A stretch of 64,000 nt of DNA from Pyricularia pennisetigena (lineage: Eukaryota > Ascomycota > Sordariomycetes > Magnaporthales > Pyriculariaceae). Made by a program: the position numbers and the translations under genes. The stretch is taken from positions 3,905,030 through 3,969,029 of the forward strand of contig NC_043740.1 of assembly GCF_004337985.1 (NCBI RefSeq), written 5' to 3'. Positions 34,923 to 44,969 of the stretch are shown here, in pieces. The notes below the pieces were generated by a model. The model searched no databases and was not told where the DNA came from. It saw nothing but the letters and a program-made list of their open reading frames with translations. Position 1 is the stretch's first letter. Every line of letters starts with the position of its first letter.

Positions 34923-37900
34923 GGTCGCGACTGCGCAAAACTTTCTTTAGGAGCGCGGGGAGAGTAAGGTAGGTACCTAGGCGATGGTGGGTCGCGAGGA
35001 ATCTCAGAGAGTTTGATCGATAAAGACAGATGCGGTAGGCAAGGATTGCTTGCGATTGTGGCAGATGCGGAAATTCAACGGCTTATGGCGACCCTGATAG
35101 ATAGGATCCTTTGAAGCACGTTGTCCAACTTCCTCCTGGATTCCTTATGCAACTTCAAGCCCAACCCTTGAAATGAGCTTTGAAGTGCTTCAAATCAACT
35201 TAGGAGTAGACACCTAGTGAGGATGTGCGATGGATGGGTCAGAAAGCAGTTGCTGAAATTATTATGAGTCTTCAGTTACAAAAGGTTGTTTCCCCCGCTG
35301 CATATGCCCAACAAGGTCAGCGGCGACATGGGTATGGTGGTGGGGGATGCCGGTTGGGATCTTTCCAGGTGGGAGCTGGAAGGCAATTGCCCCACTTACG
35401 ATGACGTTGTGAACTGCCAAGACGCAGTATATGCGGGGCGGCTACACCAAATGGATCACGTCTTGGGTGTGCTTAGCCAATGAGGGGTAGCGTGGTATTA
35501 ACTGGAAAAGTCGTCACCTTGGCGTACTCACAGCCGGCTTCTAAGAAGTGTTCGGACGGCAACATCACTGACAGCGTTGAGCCAGGCAGGCATTGCGAAG
35601 CAATGACTCTTGATCCCTGCAAAACCCCCGAAACTCGGATCGACTGGCTGCAGGACTGACGTTGAATATTCGGCACCTAGCGACCAGAAAGAAATCGACA
35701 CCAAACTGCTTTCACAGCCAGGTAGGCATGAATACATAAGATGGTTCAACCGATCTGTACTGGTAAACAGAATGAATGTTCACTTGACTCTCTATATCTC
35801 AAAAACTAGATGATGTCGCTATCGCACTGCTTGACAGGCAATCCTAGTTTATCTTATTTTGTTTTTAGTCTACACATCTGCGTTCGACGTTGCTCCTATA
35901 AGCATCACGATGTGTGAATTAGTAGTAGCGATCAGTCCAAACAGTGTATGTCACTCACAGAGAGCAAAATAAAATATTAGCTCTGTGCAAGGGAACGAAA
36001 CGTATCTGGCATGTGTAAAACGGCCTTCGATTTTAAGCGTTCCTGTTTCTCGGGGCTCAATTAACTTCATTCACTTTGCGAACAGTGAGGTCATGTGTGC
36101 CACGGAAACGCTCCACCGTTAATTTCCAAGAAGCCATGCATCGTGATCTTGTGGTGGAACAATTCTACGATTCAACGTTGCGCGGGATCCTCAGGGGCGC
36201 AGTCGAACTTTCCAAAGACAACCTATCGTATCCCAGGGGTAGTGGGGCTAATTTAACAGCCCGATTGTGGGTAAATTGAGCATTCACGAATGCGGTCTTT
36301 TGACAAGTTGAAAAGGTATCGAACCACTCACGGAAGCCTCGAACCTCAAAATGTCAAGCCAACTCAAGATGCCGGTATCAAATCAAACCAGTTGCAACAA
36401 CACTCTCATATATCTACTTACTGAACAAGGCTTCCGTGAAATCTCAATCGAGCCAAGATAGTTTATATTAAATCTATCAGTTCACTTTGACGATCCACAG
36501 CATCCGCCAACTCTTTGAGTAGGCTTGAAGGAGGTTGACCTTCTGACCCCTATGTCTAGAGTCTAACACTAACAGATTTGCGCAGGTGCTATTTAGTCAT
36601 ATTTGACAACTTATTAAACCACAAATGTCCCCGGGGACCAAGTCAACAGACATGGCGAAAAGTGCACATCAACACGCTCTTCACCAAGCAATAACAATGG
36701 CAGCAAACATATATGTATAATCCATCAGGCAATTCACGAGGACAATTTTTGCTGAGTCTCTTGAAAGCATATTAGTGCACCTGCGCACATTTGTATTAGG
36801 GCCAGGGGCGAATCTGTGCATCGTCTTTCTGGGTCTTGACTGAATCTGTTGACGGGGTTCAATGGGCCCTTCTAGACCTGAAAAAAAGTATATATGTCAA
36901 GAAGCAAGCCCGCAAAAGAAAGTTCATTGGTAAATAACTGATATGAGTATTGCCATAGTAACCTGTAAGACCTGCTTTATGCTCCCTCAAGTGACTTTCA
37001 ATTTGCTTCTGGTTGAGAGTGGGGAAGACTTTACAGGACTTCCCTCTCAACTCCACCCTGCCCGTTCACTTTAATTCTACTTCTTGTACAGCATGTCATG
37101 AGGCTTGCCAACGTGAGATAACTACGATATTCTCGCAGTTGCCATTATAAAGATGCCCCGACAGCTATTCGTAGCCGTGTGAGGTGGTCGTCCAGGTGAC
37201 AAGCCGCAAGAGCTCGTGGAAACACATTTAAACTCGAGCAGACACTGTACATGTTTAATAAGGCGTGATAATGTTAATCATAGGTACCGAGGTATCTCTG
37301 CATGTACAAACGACCAGTTTAGCGATTAGGTTATTAATGAATGCATAACTCGCCTCACTCAATCACAATAGCTCAGCCCTACACATACCTTACTACGTAG
37401 TATATACGTAGTGGAGGGTCCAGTCAATTTACTCAGCTGAGGATGGAGCACATTCCAAGTTTCACGTCTTGGCGGGACCCTGGATGGAAAATCAGCCAAG
37501 GCACTGAAACGGGAGAGAAGACCCCTGCCATCCGATCACAATGAGCAAAAGCCATGCATGGAAGACAGAGGAAGTGCTATAATAGGACGAGATGGATTTC
37601 AACACAGGTGCACCAAAAAAAAAAAAAAAAAAAAAAAAACCGATCTTCCTTATTGTAGATCCCGGATGTATACCTAGGTACCTATGCTAGTTCTTGTAAC
37701 CTTTTTTTTCGTTCGATGTTGGCGCTGATAGAAGAAATGAGCGAAGCAAGGAACAAGACGGGAACAGACATGCTAAACATTAATCAATTTCATTCCTTCA
37801 GAAAAAACTTGGAGGCGGCTCTAACAAGGTGCTCGTATAATTAACTGATCGCCAAGAAGGACTAAAACTAGAATGATCTTCGTGGCAAGTCGGAAGCGGC

Positions 37901-38849
37901 ATTTGGCAGGCAGTGATACGGACGGGATTATAGGAAGGCTACTTGAGACGGTTTGAGTGTTTGTCAGTAGGACAGAGACCAAATAAACAAGCAAAAAGAA
38001 CAGGACTTGCAGTAATTAGCATGATTCTTTCGCGATCAAAGTTTGAATCATCCATGTCCTAATGCCGCCTTGTGTCGTGTGCCTGCTGAAGAATTGTACC
38101 AGAATCAAACAAATAGAAGCCAGCGGTAGAAGCCTGAGCGGCCCCTGGCCCCTCAAAATCCCCAATTAACGCCCAATAAGAGGGGTAACCTGCGCCTAGC
38201 CGCATGCTCATGCCTCCGCGCCGTTTGATGTTCGAATCCGTCCCATACAGTTCGAATCAATCAATCCACCCACTATTTGCAACCTGGCACTGGACACACG
38301 CACACGCACACACACAACACTCAACTTGCGTCGTGCGTCGTGGCTCGTGGTACGATACATCCTTTCGTCTGTCTTGGCCGACGCCGCGTTGCGATCCACA
38401 CATTCCTGACGCTCTGGTATACAATTAATAGTAGTCAACATTCAATGGTCCGAGGCGCACATGCTCCAGAGCCACGGGCGCCGAGCTTTTAACGTTACTT
38501 TGTAGCTGCAAGCCAGTCAGCCCAAACGAAAACAACCCTACGCAGGGTAGCTGAACTAAATTACTAGGACCAAGCCGACGGCCTACCCTACCTCCACCAC
38601 CCAAACCAACAATCACCTCCGCCCCCTGTCGGCCGCCCGCCCGCGCGACCACGTTCCTGCCTGGCTACTACTACCCGTCCACCATATCTTCGTCTCCAAT
38701 TCAACAGCCACGTTACTCCTGCCATCGTCATAATCAGGTACTCACGCGAAGAGTGGTGCGGGGCCTCTAGGGCTGACAAGACAGCAGTTCAGCAACGATC
38801 TGTAATCCCATGAGCCCCGTCACTCCCGTCTTGTCTCGCTCCCGCAAGG
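34923..38849. other. 3.9 kb gene-poor divergent spacer
   Basis: No gene is recognised. The longest open frames are under 80 codons, on both strands, without family features. It contains an A run at 37616-37639, a CA-rich microsatellite at 38293-38320, several TACCTAGGTA-like palindromes (near 34969 and 37672) and a palindromic TACTACGTAGTA near 37391. The right end is probably the leader of the next gene. A degenerate transposon or non-coding transcript cannot be excluded. Confidence 0.4.
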
Positions 38850-41800
38850 ATGGACAATGACCATGCCTCGTCCAAGCGAGGACGTTTGATGGGGAAATTG
38901 TTTGGAAAACCCGAACGCAAGGCTTCCAATCCAGAACAGCCTGCCGATCTAAGTAATGACTTGAACGACTTCTTCCGCCGCCCCTCCGACCTGCCTGTCT
39001 CTCCAGCTTACCAGCCTCACCCCCCGCCGCCAGGCTCAAGCCTACCGATACTCACCAAACTCGACACTTCCAGCGCCTCGCGATACCCCAATGCACTCAA
39101 CGTCACCGGTTCACAACAGAGCTTACTACCGCGTGTACCAAGCTCGCGAGGGAGGAGTAGGAAAGGTCTCGTCGTTCGATTCGTTGATACGTTTCCTACC
39201 GTCATTGGTGAAGGTGGTGACGAATGCGAGATACCGACGGCGGAGATCTCAAGGAGGAAACTCCGGTCCTCCCCTTCGCCAGTCCCTCCGCCGAGGTCCC
39301 CTCTCCGCACGCCTGAGAACCTCGATCAGTATCGACCACCCAATGATGCAACACGTCAAGCAAACAATGATGACTTTCGGCCTGGTCCGCTGCGGCGTGT
39401 ACAGACTGGTCACACCAGTCTCCTGGAGCCATCTTCAGACACCCCGCGGTCACTGCCTGCTGGAACGGAGACTTTGTCCAGGTACCTCGAGAACCCAGTC
39501 GTAAATAAGGATGAGAACCGGAGATCCTTCATCGAGGTGCAACAAGCCCAGATGCGCCAGGCCGAAGGTCGAGCCCTGTCTCAGGCATATCGCTCAGCGA
39601 GCGCAGGGATGCAACCAGAGGTCGAGGATAACGGTAACTGGAGGCCACCGCAGCCGAACCCATCGCCACCACAAAGCCGCACGCAAACGTTGTCCCCAGA
39701 GCCACCTCAGCCACCAGCACCGCCGCCTCATACGTCTCCTCTCCCTTCTCATGCATCTCCCCTGCCCCATGCATCTCCCATGGCCCAGCCTCCCGATTAT
39801 TTTGCTAGCGAATCGCCTGATATGAGAATGCGTTCCTTCAACAACTCTCCCGAGCAGACCGAGCGCCGCCACGTACGACAACCAGGGATAGACCAAAGCC
39901 CCATTTCTGCTTACTCGGCTGGATCGAGTTATATGCAATCTGCAGGCTCCGCAAGGCAATGGAACCGACCGCCCGAATATCGCACCGACTCTCCCCCTTC
40001 ACCCACGAAGCCTGCACCTATTGTGCAGCCGTACGAAGACGATGCGTTGCAGGAATTTGCCGCTCGATCACGCCATTTATTTGCGCTCTTTCGCCTCCAC
40101 TCGGATGCTGTGAGGCCTCTAATGTCTTCTTCATCAGATAGCCTGGTCAGAGCAGCCACATGGTGGTTTCTGAAGGGGAGGATGGCTTTGGAAACGGCTG
40201 TGCGTGGAGACAGTCCCAAGTTGCCCACCCCTTCGCAGACCCAGGAGATTATGAAACAACAAGCATATGCAGATCTTGCCAAGGCATACTGGATCACAGA
40301 TGAGATACTGCCAGAGATAATGGCCAGCCATCCAGGGCCTTATGACGGCGAGGTTGATGAGGTGCGAAAGACTCTGAGCCAGAACCTACGGAAGCTCTCA
40401 ATGTCAATGAAGCGGAATGGATTCTTACCTCCCGAAGATGCGGTGCTGCCGCAGACCCTCAAACTTTCCATTTGGGTGGACTATCCTCAAGTGAGCCAAG
40501 ATATTATAGCACTCCTGCACGGGTCGTCAGGAAGCTCCCTTGCGGCGCCTCAGCTACAGACTTCACCACGGGAGATACTGGAAGCGTTGCCCCTAGGAGA
40601 CACTACGGAGCACTTTACGTACGGTAGGATTGCTGCTGACGTGTTTTTGATGGAGCAAGGCATGGAAAACCAGCAGTTTGCCTTTCCTTGTTTCTTGTCA
40701 ATGGTTCGACATCAAAAATCCACATCATTGACGCTGGTAGTAGCAAGCCAGAATGGTGCAATCCATCTCAAAATACAAAACAGCAAAGACGTCGGGCCAA
40801 CGTGGGAGGACATTCGTTGGCGCAACGAGGCCTGTGCTCTCGAGCTCAAACTTCCCAGGGGCTTCATTCTCGCCATCAGAATGTCGGCAGCAGACTACCG
40901 CATGCTCTGGAGCATGTATGACTTTGGCGAGAAGGTGCAGTCAACGTTGTATCCACGAAAAGATGAAATGGCGGTATTTCATACTACTTTGAAGTCATTT
41001 CAATATTTCGATTCAGATCCGACCTCGCGGCAGTTCCCCAAAGAGGCCGTGCCGAGCTGCCAGATTTGTCTATTTGAGAGGATAGTGAGAGAAGGTGCAG
41101 CTACAGGACCAAGATCATACCACCGAGGCTTCCGCATCGCAGTTGTCACTGGCACCAGGACGAGGACGATGAGTGGTGTGAATCATGCCTACTTGCCCGC
41201 GGCGCCGATTCAATTTGCTTTCCTGAAGGATGACAAGGGTACTCCGGCTCTTTTGCTAAAATTTGAGAACGGGCAGAGCAAAGGCAGGATGGTCATGTCA
41301 TTTAATGACGAGAGGGACAGGACCAAGTTGCACAGCATACTACTTGGTACCAGGGTTGGCAATGACGAGATGATCTGTGCCGACGTTCCATTGACGGCAT
41401 ATACGGTATCACAACGGCTCGCTGACGAAGAGGGTATGAAATGCATTAGCCAGCTACCATGGAAAGGCGCCAAGGTCATCAACGTGGGAGACGACAGCGA
41501 GCCACCATCTACGGTGCTGGCTGAGAGGCTGAGGGTGATTGTTGACTTCAACCACGGCGTTCTGAATGACAGGATGAACTTTGCGCCTGGTGAGTTCAAG
41601 ATCAGGCTCGACATCCGCGATGAGTTCCGGTTGAGAGTGCTGCGGCCGCCACAACAAGACTTGACGGTTGCAGTCTCGGAAGGGGATGTACACAGAGAGT
41701 TGCCAAGGGAATTGTCTGAGGCGATGCAGGTAATTCAAGCATCGCAGACGATTCGAACATTTCAATTTGGCGACAAGAAAGATTTGCACGCTTTCCAAGA

Positions 41801-42344
41801 GGCGATTACGGGCTTCAAGGTACTCTTTGACGGTACGGCAGTGTCGTTCGGGATCTCGAGAAGACGCATGGTTGTCCCGATCCATAAGAAATGGGAGGCG
41901 GGTGCAACGCGCATCCAAGTGGTGCAACAGGAGAAGGTCACCCAACTGCTAGCATTCTTCGAGGACTGGCATCACGGACACAGTATGGGATTCGTGCTCA
42001 AAGGCACCGATGTTTTTGAGGCCGTTGGCCGCGGCAGCAAATCAGGGATCAAGATCGACGATGCCAAGTTCCCGCTGCCCCGCGTGCCCGATGAAGGTGC
42101 TTCGGCAGCCGATGATGCTTCCTTTGTTTGCCTGGACCTCCCTGATCTGCCTGGAGAGCACGACGACATCACTATTTACTTTGCGTCGGAGGCTGGTAAG
42201 TTGTTATATTTGAGTGTTTTTAAACTTTGCTGCGCAAAGTGCAAAGCAATGACTAACAGTTGGCAACCAGATCGAGACAATCTCAGCGCGTGCCTGCCAG
42301 CACCGGTGAAGAACTCCAAACTATCATCGTTGAGGATGAAATAA
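38850..42344 (+). CDS. Large conserved-looking fungal protein, function unknown
   Basis: Two exons, 38850-42195 and 42271-42344, give 1139 residues. I recognise no family. The first 380 residues are disordered, basic and rich in Pro and Ser, with tandem SPLPHASP-type repeats near residues 295-312 that could be phosphorylation or SH3-binding sites. From about residue 395 the sequence becomes globular: a helical block (LQEFAARSRHLFALFRLHSD), then alternating strand-like segments up to the end, with a closing FASEADRDNL. No membrane segment or catalytic motif is seen. The intron (75 nt, GTAAGT donor, CTAAC branch, CCAG acceptor) is a multiple of three and has no stop, so an unspliced form would insert 25 residues. 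The start is the first ATG after a stop-rich leader. Confidence 0.8.
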   Translation: MDNDHASSKRGRLMGKLFGKPERKASNPEQPADLSNDLNDFFRRPSDLPVSPAYQPHPPPPGSSLPILTKLDTSSASRYPNALNVTGSQQSLLPRVPSSRGRSRKGLVVRFVDTFPTVIGEGGDECEIPTAEISRRKLRSSPSPVPPPRSPLRTPENLDQYRPPNDATRQANNDDFRPGPLRRVQTGHTSLLEPSSDTPRSLPAGTETLSRYLENPVVNKDENRRSFIEVQQAQMRQAEGRALSQAYRSASAGMQPEVEDNGNWRPPQPNPSPPQSRTQTLSPEPPQPPAPPPHTSPLPSHASPLPHASPMAQPPDYFASESPDMRMRSFNNSPEQTERRHVRQPGIDQSPISAYSAGSSYMQSAGSARQWNRPPEYRTDSPPSPTKPAPIVQPYEDDALQEFAARSRHLFALFRLHSDAVRPLMSSSSDSLVRAATWWFLKGRMALETAVRGDSPKLPTPSQTQEIMKQQAYADLAKAYWITDEILPEIMASHPGPYDGEVDEVRKTLSQNLRKLSMSMKRNGFLPPEDAVLPQTLKLSIWVDYPQVSQDIIALLHGSSGSSLAAPQLQTSPREILEALPLGDTTEHFTYGRIAADVFLMEQGMENQQFAFPCFLSMVRHQKSTSLTLVVASQNGAIHLKIQNSKDVGPTWEDIRWRNEACALELKLPRGFILAIRMSAADYRMLWSMYDFGEKVQSTLYPRKDEMAVFHTTLKSFQYFDSDPTSRQFPKEAVPSCQICLFERIVREGAATGPRSYHRGFRIAVVTGTRTRTMSGVNHAYLPAAPIQFAFLKDDKGTPALLLKFENGQSKGRMVMSFNDERDRTKLHSILLGTRVGNDEMICADVPLTAYTVSQRLADEEGMKCISQLPWKGAKVINVGDDSEPPSTVLAERLRVIVDFNHGVLNDRMNFAPGEFKIRLDIRDEFRLRVLRPPQQDLTVAVSEGDVHRELPRELSEAMQVIQASQTIRTFQFGDKKDLHAFQEAITGFKVLFDGTAVSFGISRRRMVVPIHKKWEAGATRIQVVQQEKVTQLLAFFEDWHHGHSMGFVLKGTDVFEAVGRGSKSGIKIDDAKFPLPRVPDEGASAADDASFVCLDLPDLPGEHDDITIYFASEAGKLLYLSVFKLCCAKCKAMTNSWQPDRDNLSACLPAPVKNSKLSSLRMK

Positions 42345-43017
42345 GGAGTAGTAACCTTGTGGGCGCCACTGTCTCAAACGTTTCTCAATGGCAAACGTGG
42401 GTATGTAGCGTCTCCAGGTTGCGGACGTTGCATCTTGACCGTCGAGAAGATGAAACCCAGGATATAGATATATATATATAACGAGAGCGCGCGCTCTGTA
42501 TTTGGAGGAAAGGGCAACCGAGGTTGCAATGCATGCATAGCGATAGATACCCTTAGCGGGTCTTTGATGATTTTGTAGCAACTACTTAGAGATTCATGGA
42601 GGTTGAAACAAGACGTTTGGACGAAGACGAAGACTTGCACTTTTACTCTCGCACTAAGCCTCCTGCCCAGCCTGAGACTGGACGCGTGTATCGGTTCCAC
42701 TTGAACTAGCCCTTTCCAAAGTAGTACAAACAGAGCGGGGCGATCACTTGGAAGTGGGTGTATACAGTACCTACAGTCCTTTGGATGGATAGTTGGGTTT
42801 GGTTTGGCCGGTGCGGGGTTGGGGAATCGGATCCAAATATTGTACATGCTCGGTAGTTGTGGTGTTGTACGCTGAGGCAAAGCAGTGAGACAAACGAGAC
42901 CTTTTGTTGCGGAGCCGCAGTAAAAATAGGATCACAATACTAGCACTAGCATAGTATTGGTAAACTCGGATACACAAAGGTTGAAGCGAAACAACAAAGT
43001 CACTTTATACAAAAGGA

Positions 43018-43065
<48 letters not shown>

Positions 43066-43073
43066 CAGCAGAC
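42345..43073. other. Spacer before SDR gene
   Basis: No gene is seen. It includes a TATATATA run at 42470-42479 and ends with the T/A homopolymer block at 43018-43065. Confidence 0.5.
43018..43065. repeat. T(19)A(29) homopolymer palindrome
   Basis: Nineteen T are followed directly by twenty-nine A, ending eight bases before the SDR start codon. The arms are perfectly complementary without a loop. It may be real or an assembly join. Confidence 0.75.
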
Positions 43074-44599
43074 ATGGCTACCCCATCAACGTCAGCAGCG
43101 ACAAGCAACTCAAAGGCGCCCGTCGCCCTCATAACAGCTGGCAGCGCCGGCCTGGGCGCAGCAGGAGCCCGTCTCTTCGCGACGAACGGGTACCGCGTCA
43201 TCGTCAACTACAACTCCAACACAGCGCGCGCCGAGGCCCTGCTGGCCGAGTTGCATACCATTTCGGGCGGCGCCACCACCGCGACCGACTCATTGAGCAG
43301 CACCTGTGGTAGTACGCTGCACAAGCTCATCAAGGCCGACATGGGCGACCGGGCGCAGATCCAGGCCCTGGTGGCCGAGACAGTAGCCTTCGCCGGCGGC
43401 ATCGACGTCATCTTTAGCAACCAGGGGTACACGCACATTCGCGGCTGGGAATCGCTCGATGACAACATCTTTGAGGACGACTGGGACCGCTGTTTCAACG
43501 TGAACGTCAAGAGTCACCTGTGGCTGCTGCACGCGGCCAGGCCGTATCTCGATCAGGTCGAGGGCTGCATGGTTGTGACATCTTCGCTTGCCGGGATCAA
43601 GCCAGGAGGGAGCAGCTTGGTATGTGTTTTTTTTTTTTTTTTATCTCTCGACTCTTCTCCTCCCTGCGCTCTGTGGCATGACTGGTGGGAGGGGCAACCT
43701 GATTTCCCCCGGGGCCCCGTAAAAAAAGGCGTTCGAAAAAAGGTTAGGAAAATAAAATAAAATAAACAAGCATCAAGGGAAAGAAAGCGAAAGAAAGGCT
43801 CCCCGAAAAAAAAAAGAAAAAAAGATGATACCCCACCCATCATTGTGTGGGGACCGGTCAAATACGACGTGCTTTCGGGCCGGTTTAGGGATATACCCCT
43901 GAGCATTATGAAGATCTCGTGGAGCTAATCTACGCGTCCTAACAAATGGAGAAAACAGGCATACTCAGTTACTAAGGCCGCATTGAACCACCTGGTCAAG
44001 GGTCTGGCGGTGCTGGCAGCACCAAAGATTCGGGTGAATGCCGTGTGTCCGGGGTTGATGTTGACGGTTAGTTTCCGACGACGGACATTTCACGTGTTAT
44101 TCATGTTCCTTCCCAGCTTCTTTGCGAATCATTTGCGGTGCTTTCTTATTTTTTTTATTTTTTTTTTATTTTTGGGGAATTTTTTGGAATAAAAATTACC
44201 CATCGCTAACCTGTGACGGTAAAAAAAAAATCTACTACCGCAAAAACAAAACCAACCGAGCAAACAGGACTGGGGTTTGAACTTCTCAAAAGAGGTGCAA
44301 GAAGCCAATATCGCCCGGACAAAACTCAAGCGTGTTGTAACCCCAGAGGTAAGTGCCAAAAACCCTACGTGGGCTCGTTCTTCCGTTTTCGTTGAACGGC
44401 GAAAGTTACCTCGTAAAAAAGTTCAAAGTCGGCCGTCATATCTTATCATTGCGGAGACTTCATTTGCTGACTCGGACTTTGGCTTCACCCCGACGGCCGT
44501 GCGGGTTGACAGGAGACAGCCGAGCAGGTTCTCTGCTTTGCGAGGAGCAAAGGGGTCACTGGTGTCAATGCCGTTATCGATGCCGGGTGGTCCCTGTAA
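43074..44599 (+). CDS. Short-chain dehydrogenase/reductase (SDR)
   Basis: Four exons, 43074-43619, 43959-44066, 44268-44348 and 44513-44599, give 273 residues, the usual classical-SDR size, with every intron in phase 0. SDRs oxidise or reduce alcohols and ketones with NAD(P). The cofactor loop is TAGSAGLG, a variant of TGxxxGIG, and the usual NNAG is SNQG. The active-site Ser lies in VTSSLAG and Tyr-Lys is YSVTK (184-188), just after the first intron. The C-terminus GVTGVNAVIDAGW is typical of the family. Introns 1 (339 nt) and 2 (201 nt) are long and contain homopolymers. It is convergent with the MFS gene to the right. The substrate is unknown. Confidence 0.9.
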
Positions 44600-44969
44600 A
44601 ACAGCATGTATGTGACGTGATGCTGGTGCCGCGCTTGGGGGAAGATTTAGTGGCGGGGGACCAGTAGAAACCATTTGATGATTTACTCTACCGGAAGTAA
44701 AGGACGGTGCAATATTACCAGATTTGCCAGCCCTGAATAAACGCTAAGCTAAGTTGTTGGTCTCAAAGTCTACTCATAGTATGATGAATATGCACGATCC
44801 AACTGCCTTGTCTATCGAGGAGTGTAGCCTTGACTCGTACTTGTGCCGTACTGTGTTTTGTTCTTTTTTTCCGATCTACCTATAATTAAGCCTCGTGTAG
44901 TGGGAAAAAANNNNNNNNNNNAAAAAAAAAAAAGAAAGCGGAAAAAGCCGTCACTAAGAGACAGCACAA
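44600..44969. other. Convergent 3' spacer with short gap
   Basis: It lies between the ends of the SDR gene (+) and the MFS gene (-). No gene is seen; an 11-base N run at 44911-44921 interrupts an A tract. Confidence 0.5.
44911..44921. other. Assembly gap (11 N)
   Basis: The N run is flanked by poly-A on both sides, consistent with an unresolved homopolymer. Confidence 0.95.

Noticed and set aside
36859..37056. Minus-strand 65-codon frame with a finger-like HLREH stretch
   Set aside because: It has no paired cysteines for a C2H2 finger and no supporting splice partners.
38228..38260. GTTCGAATCC resembling a tRNA T-loop
   Set aside because: No acceptor stem, D-arm or anticodon arm can be placed around it.
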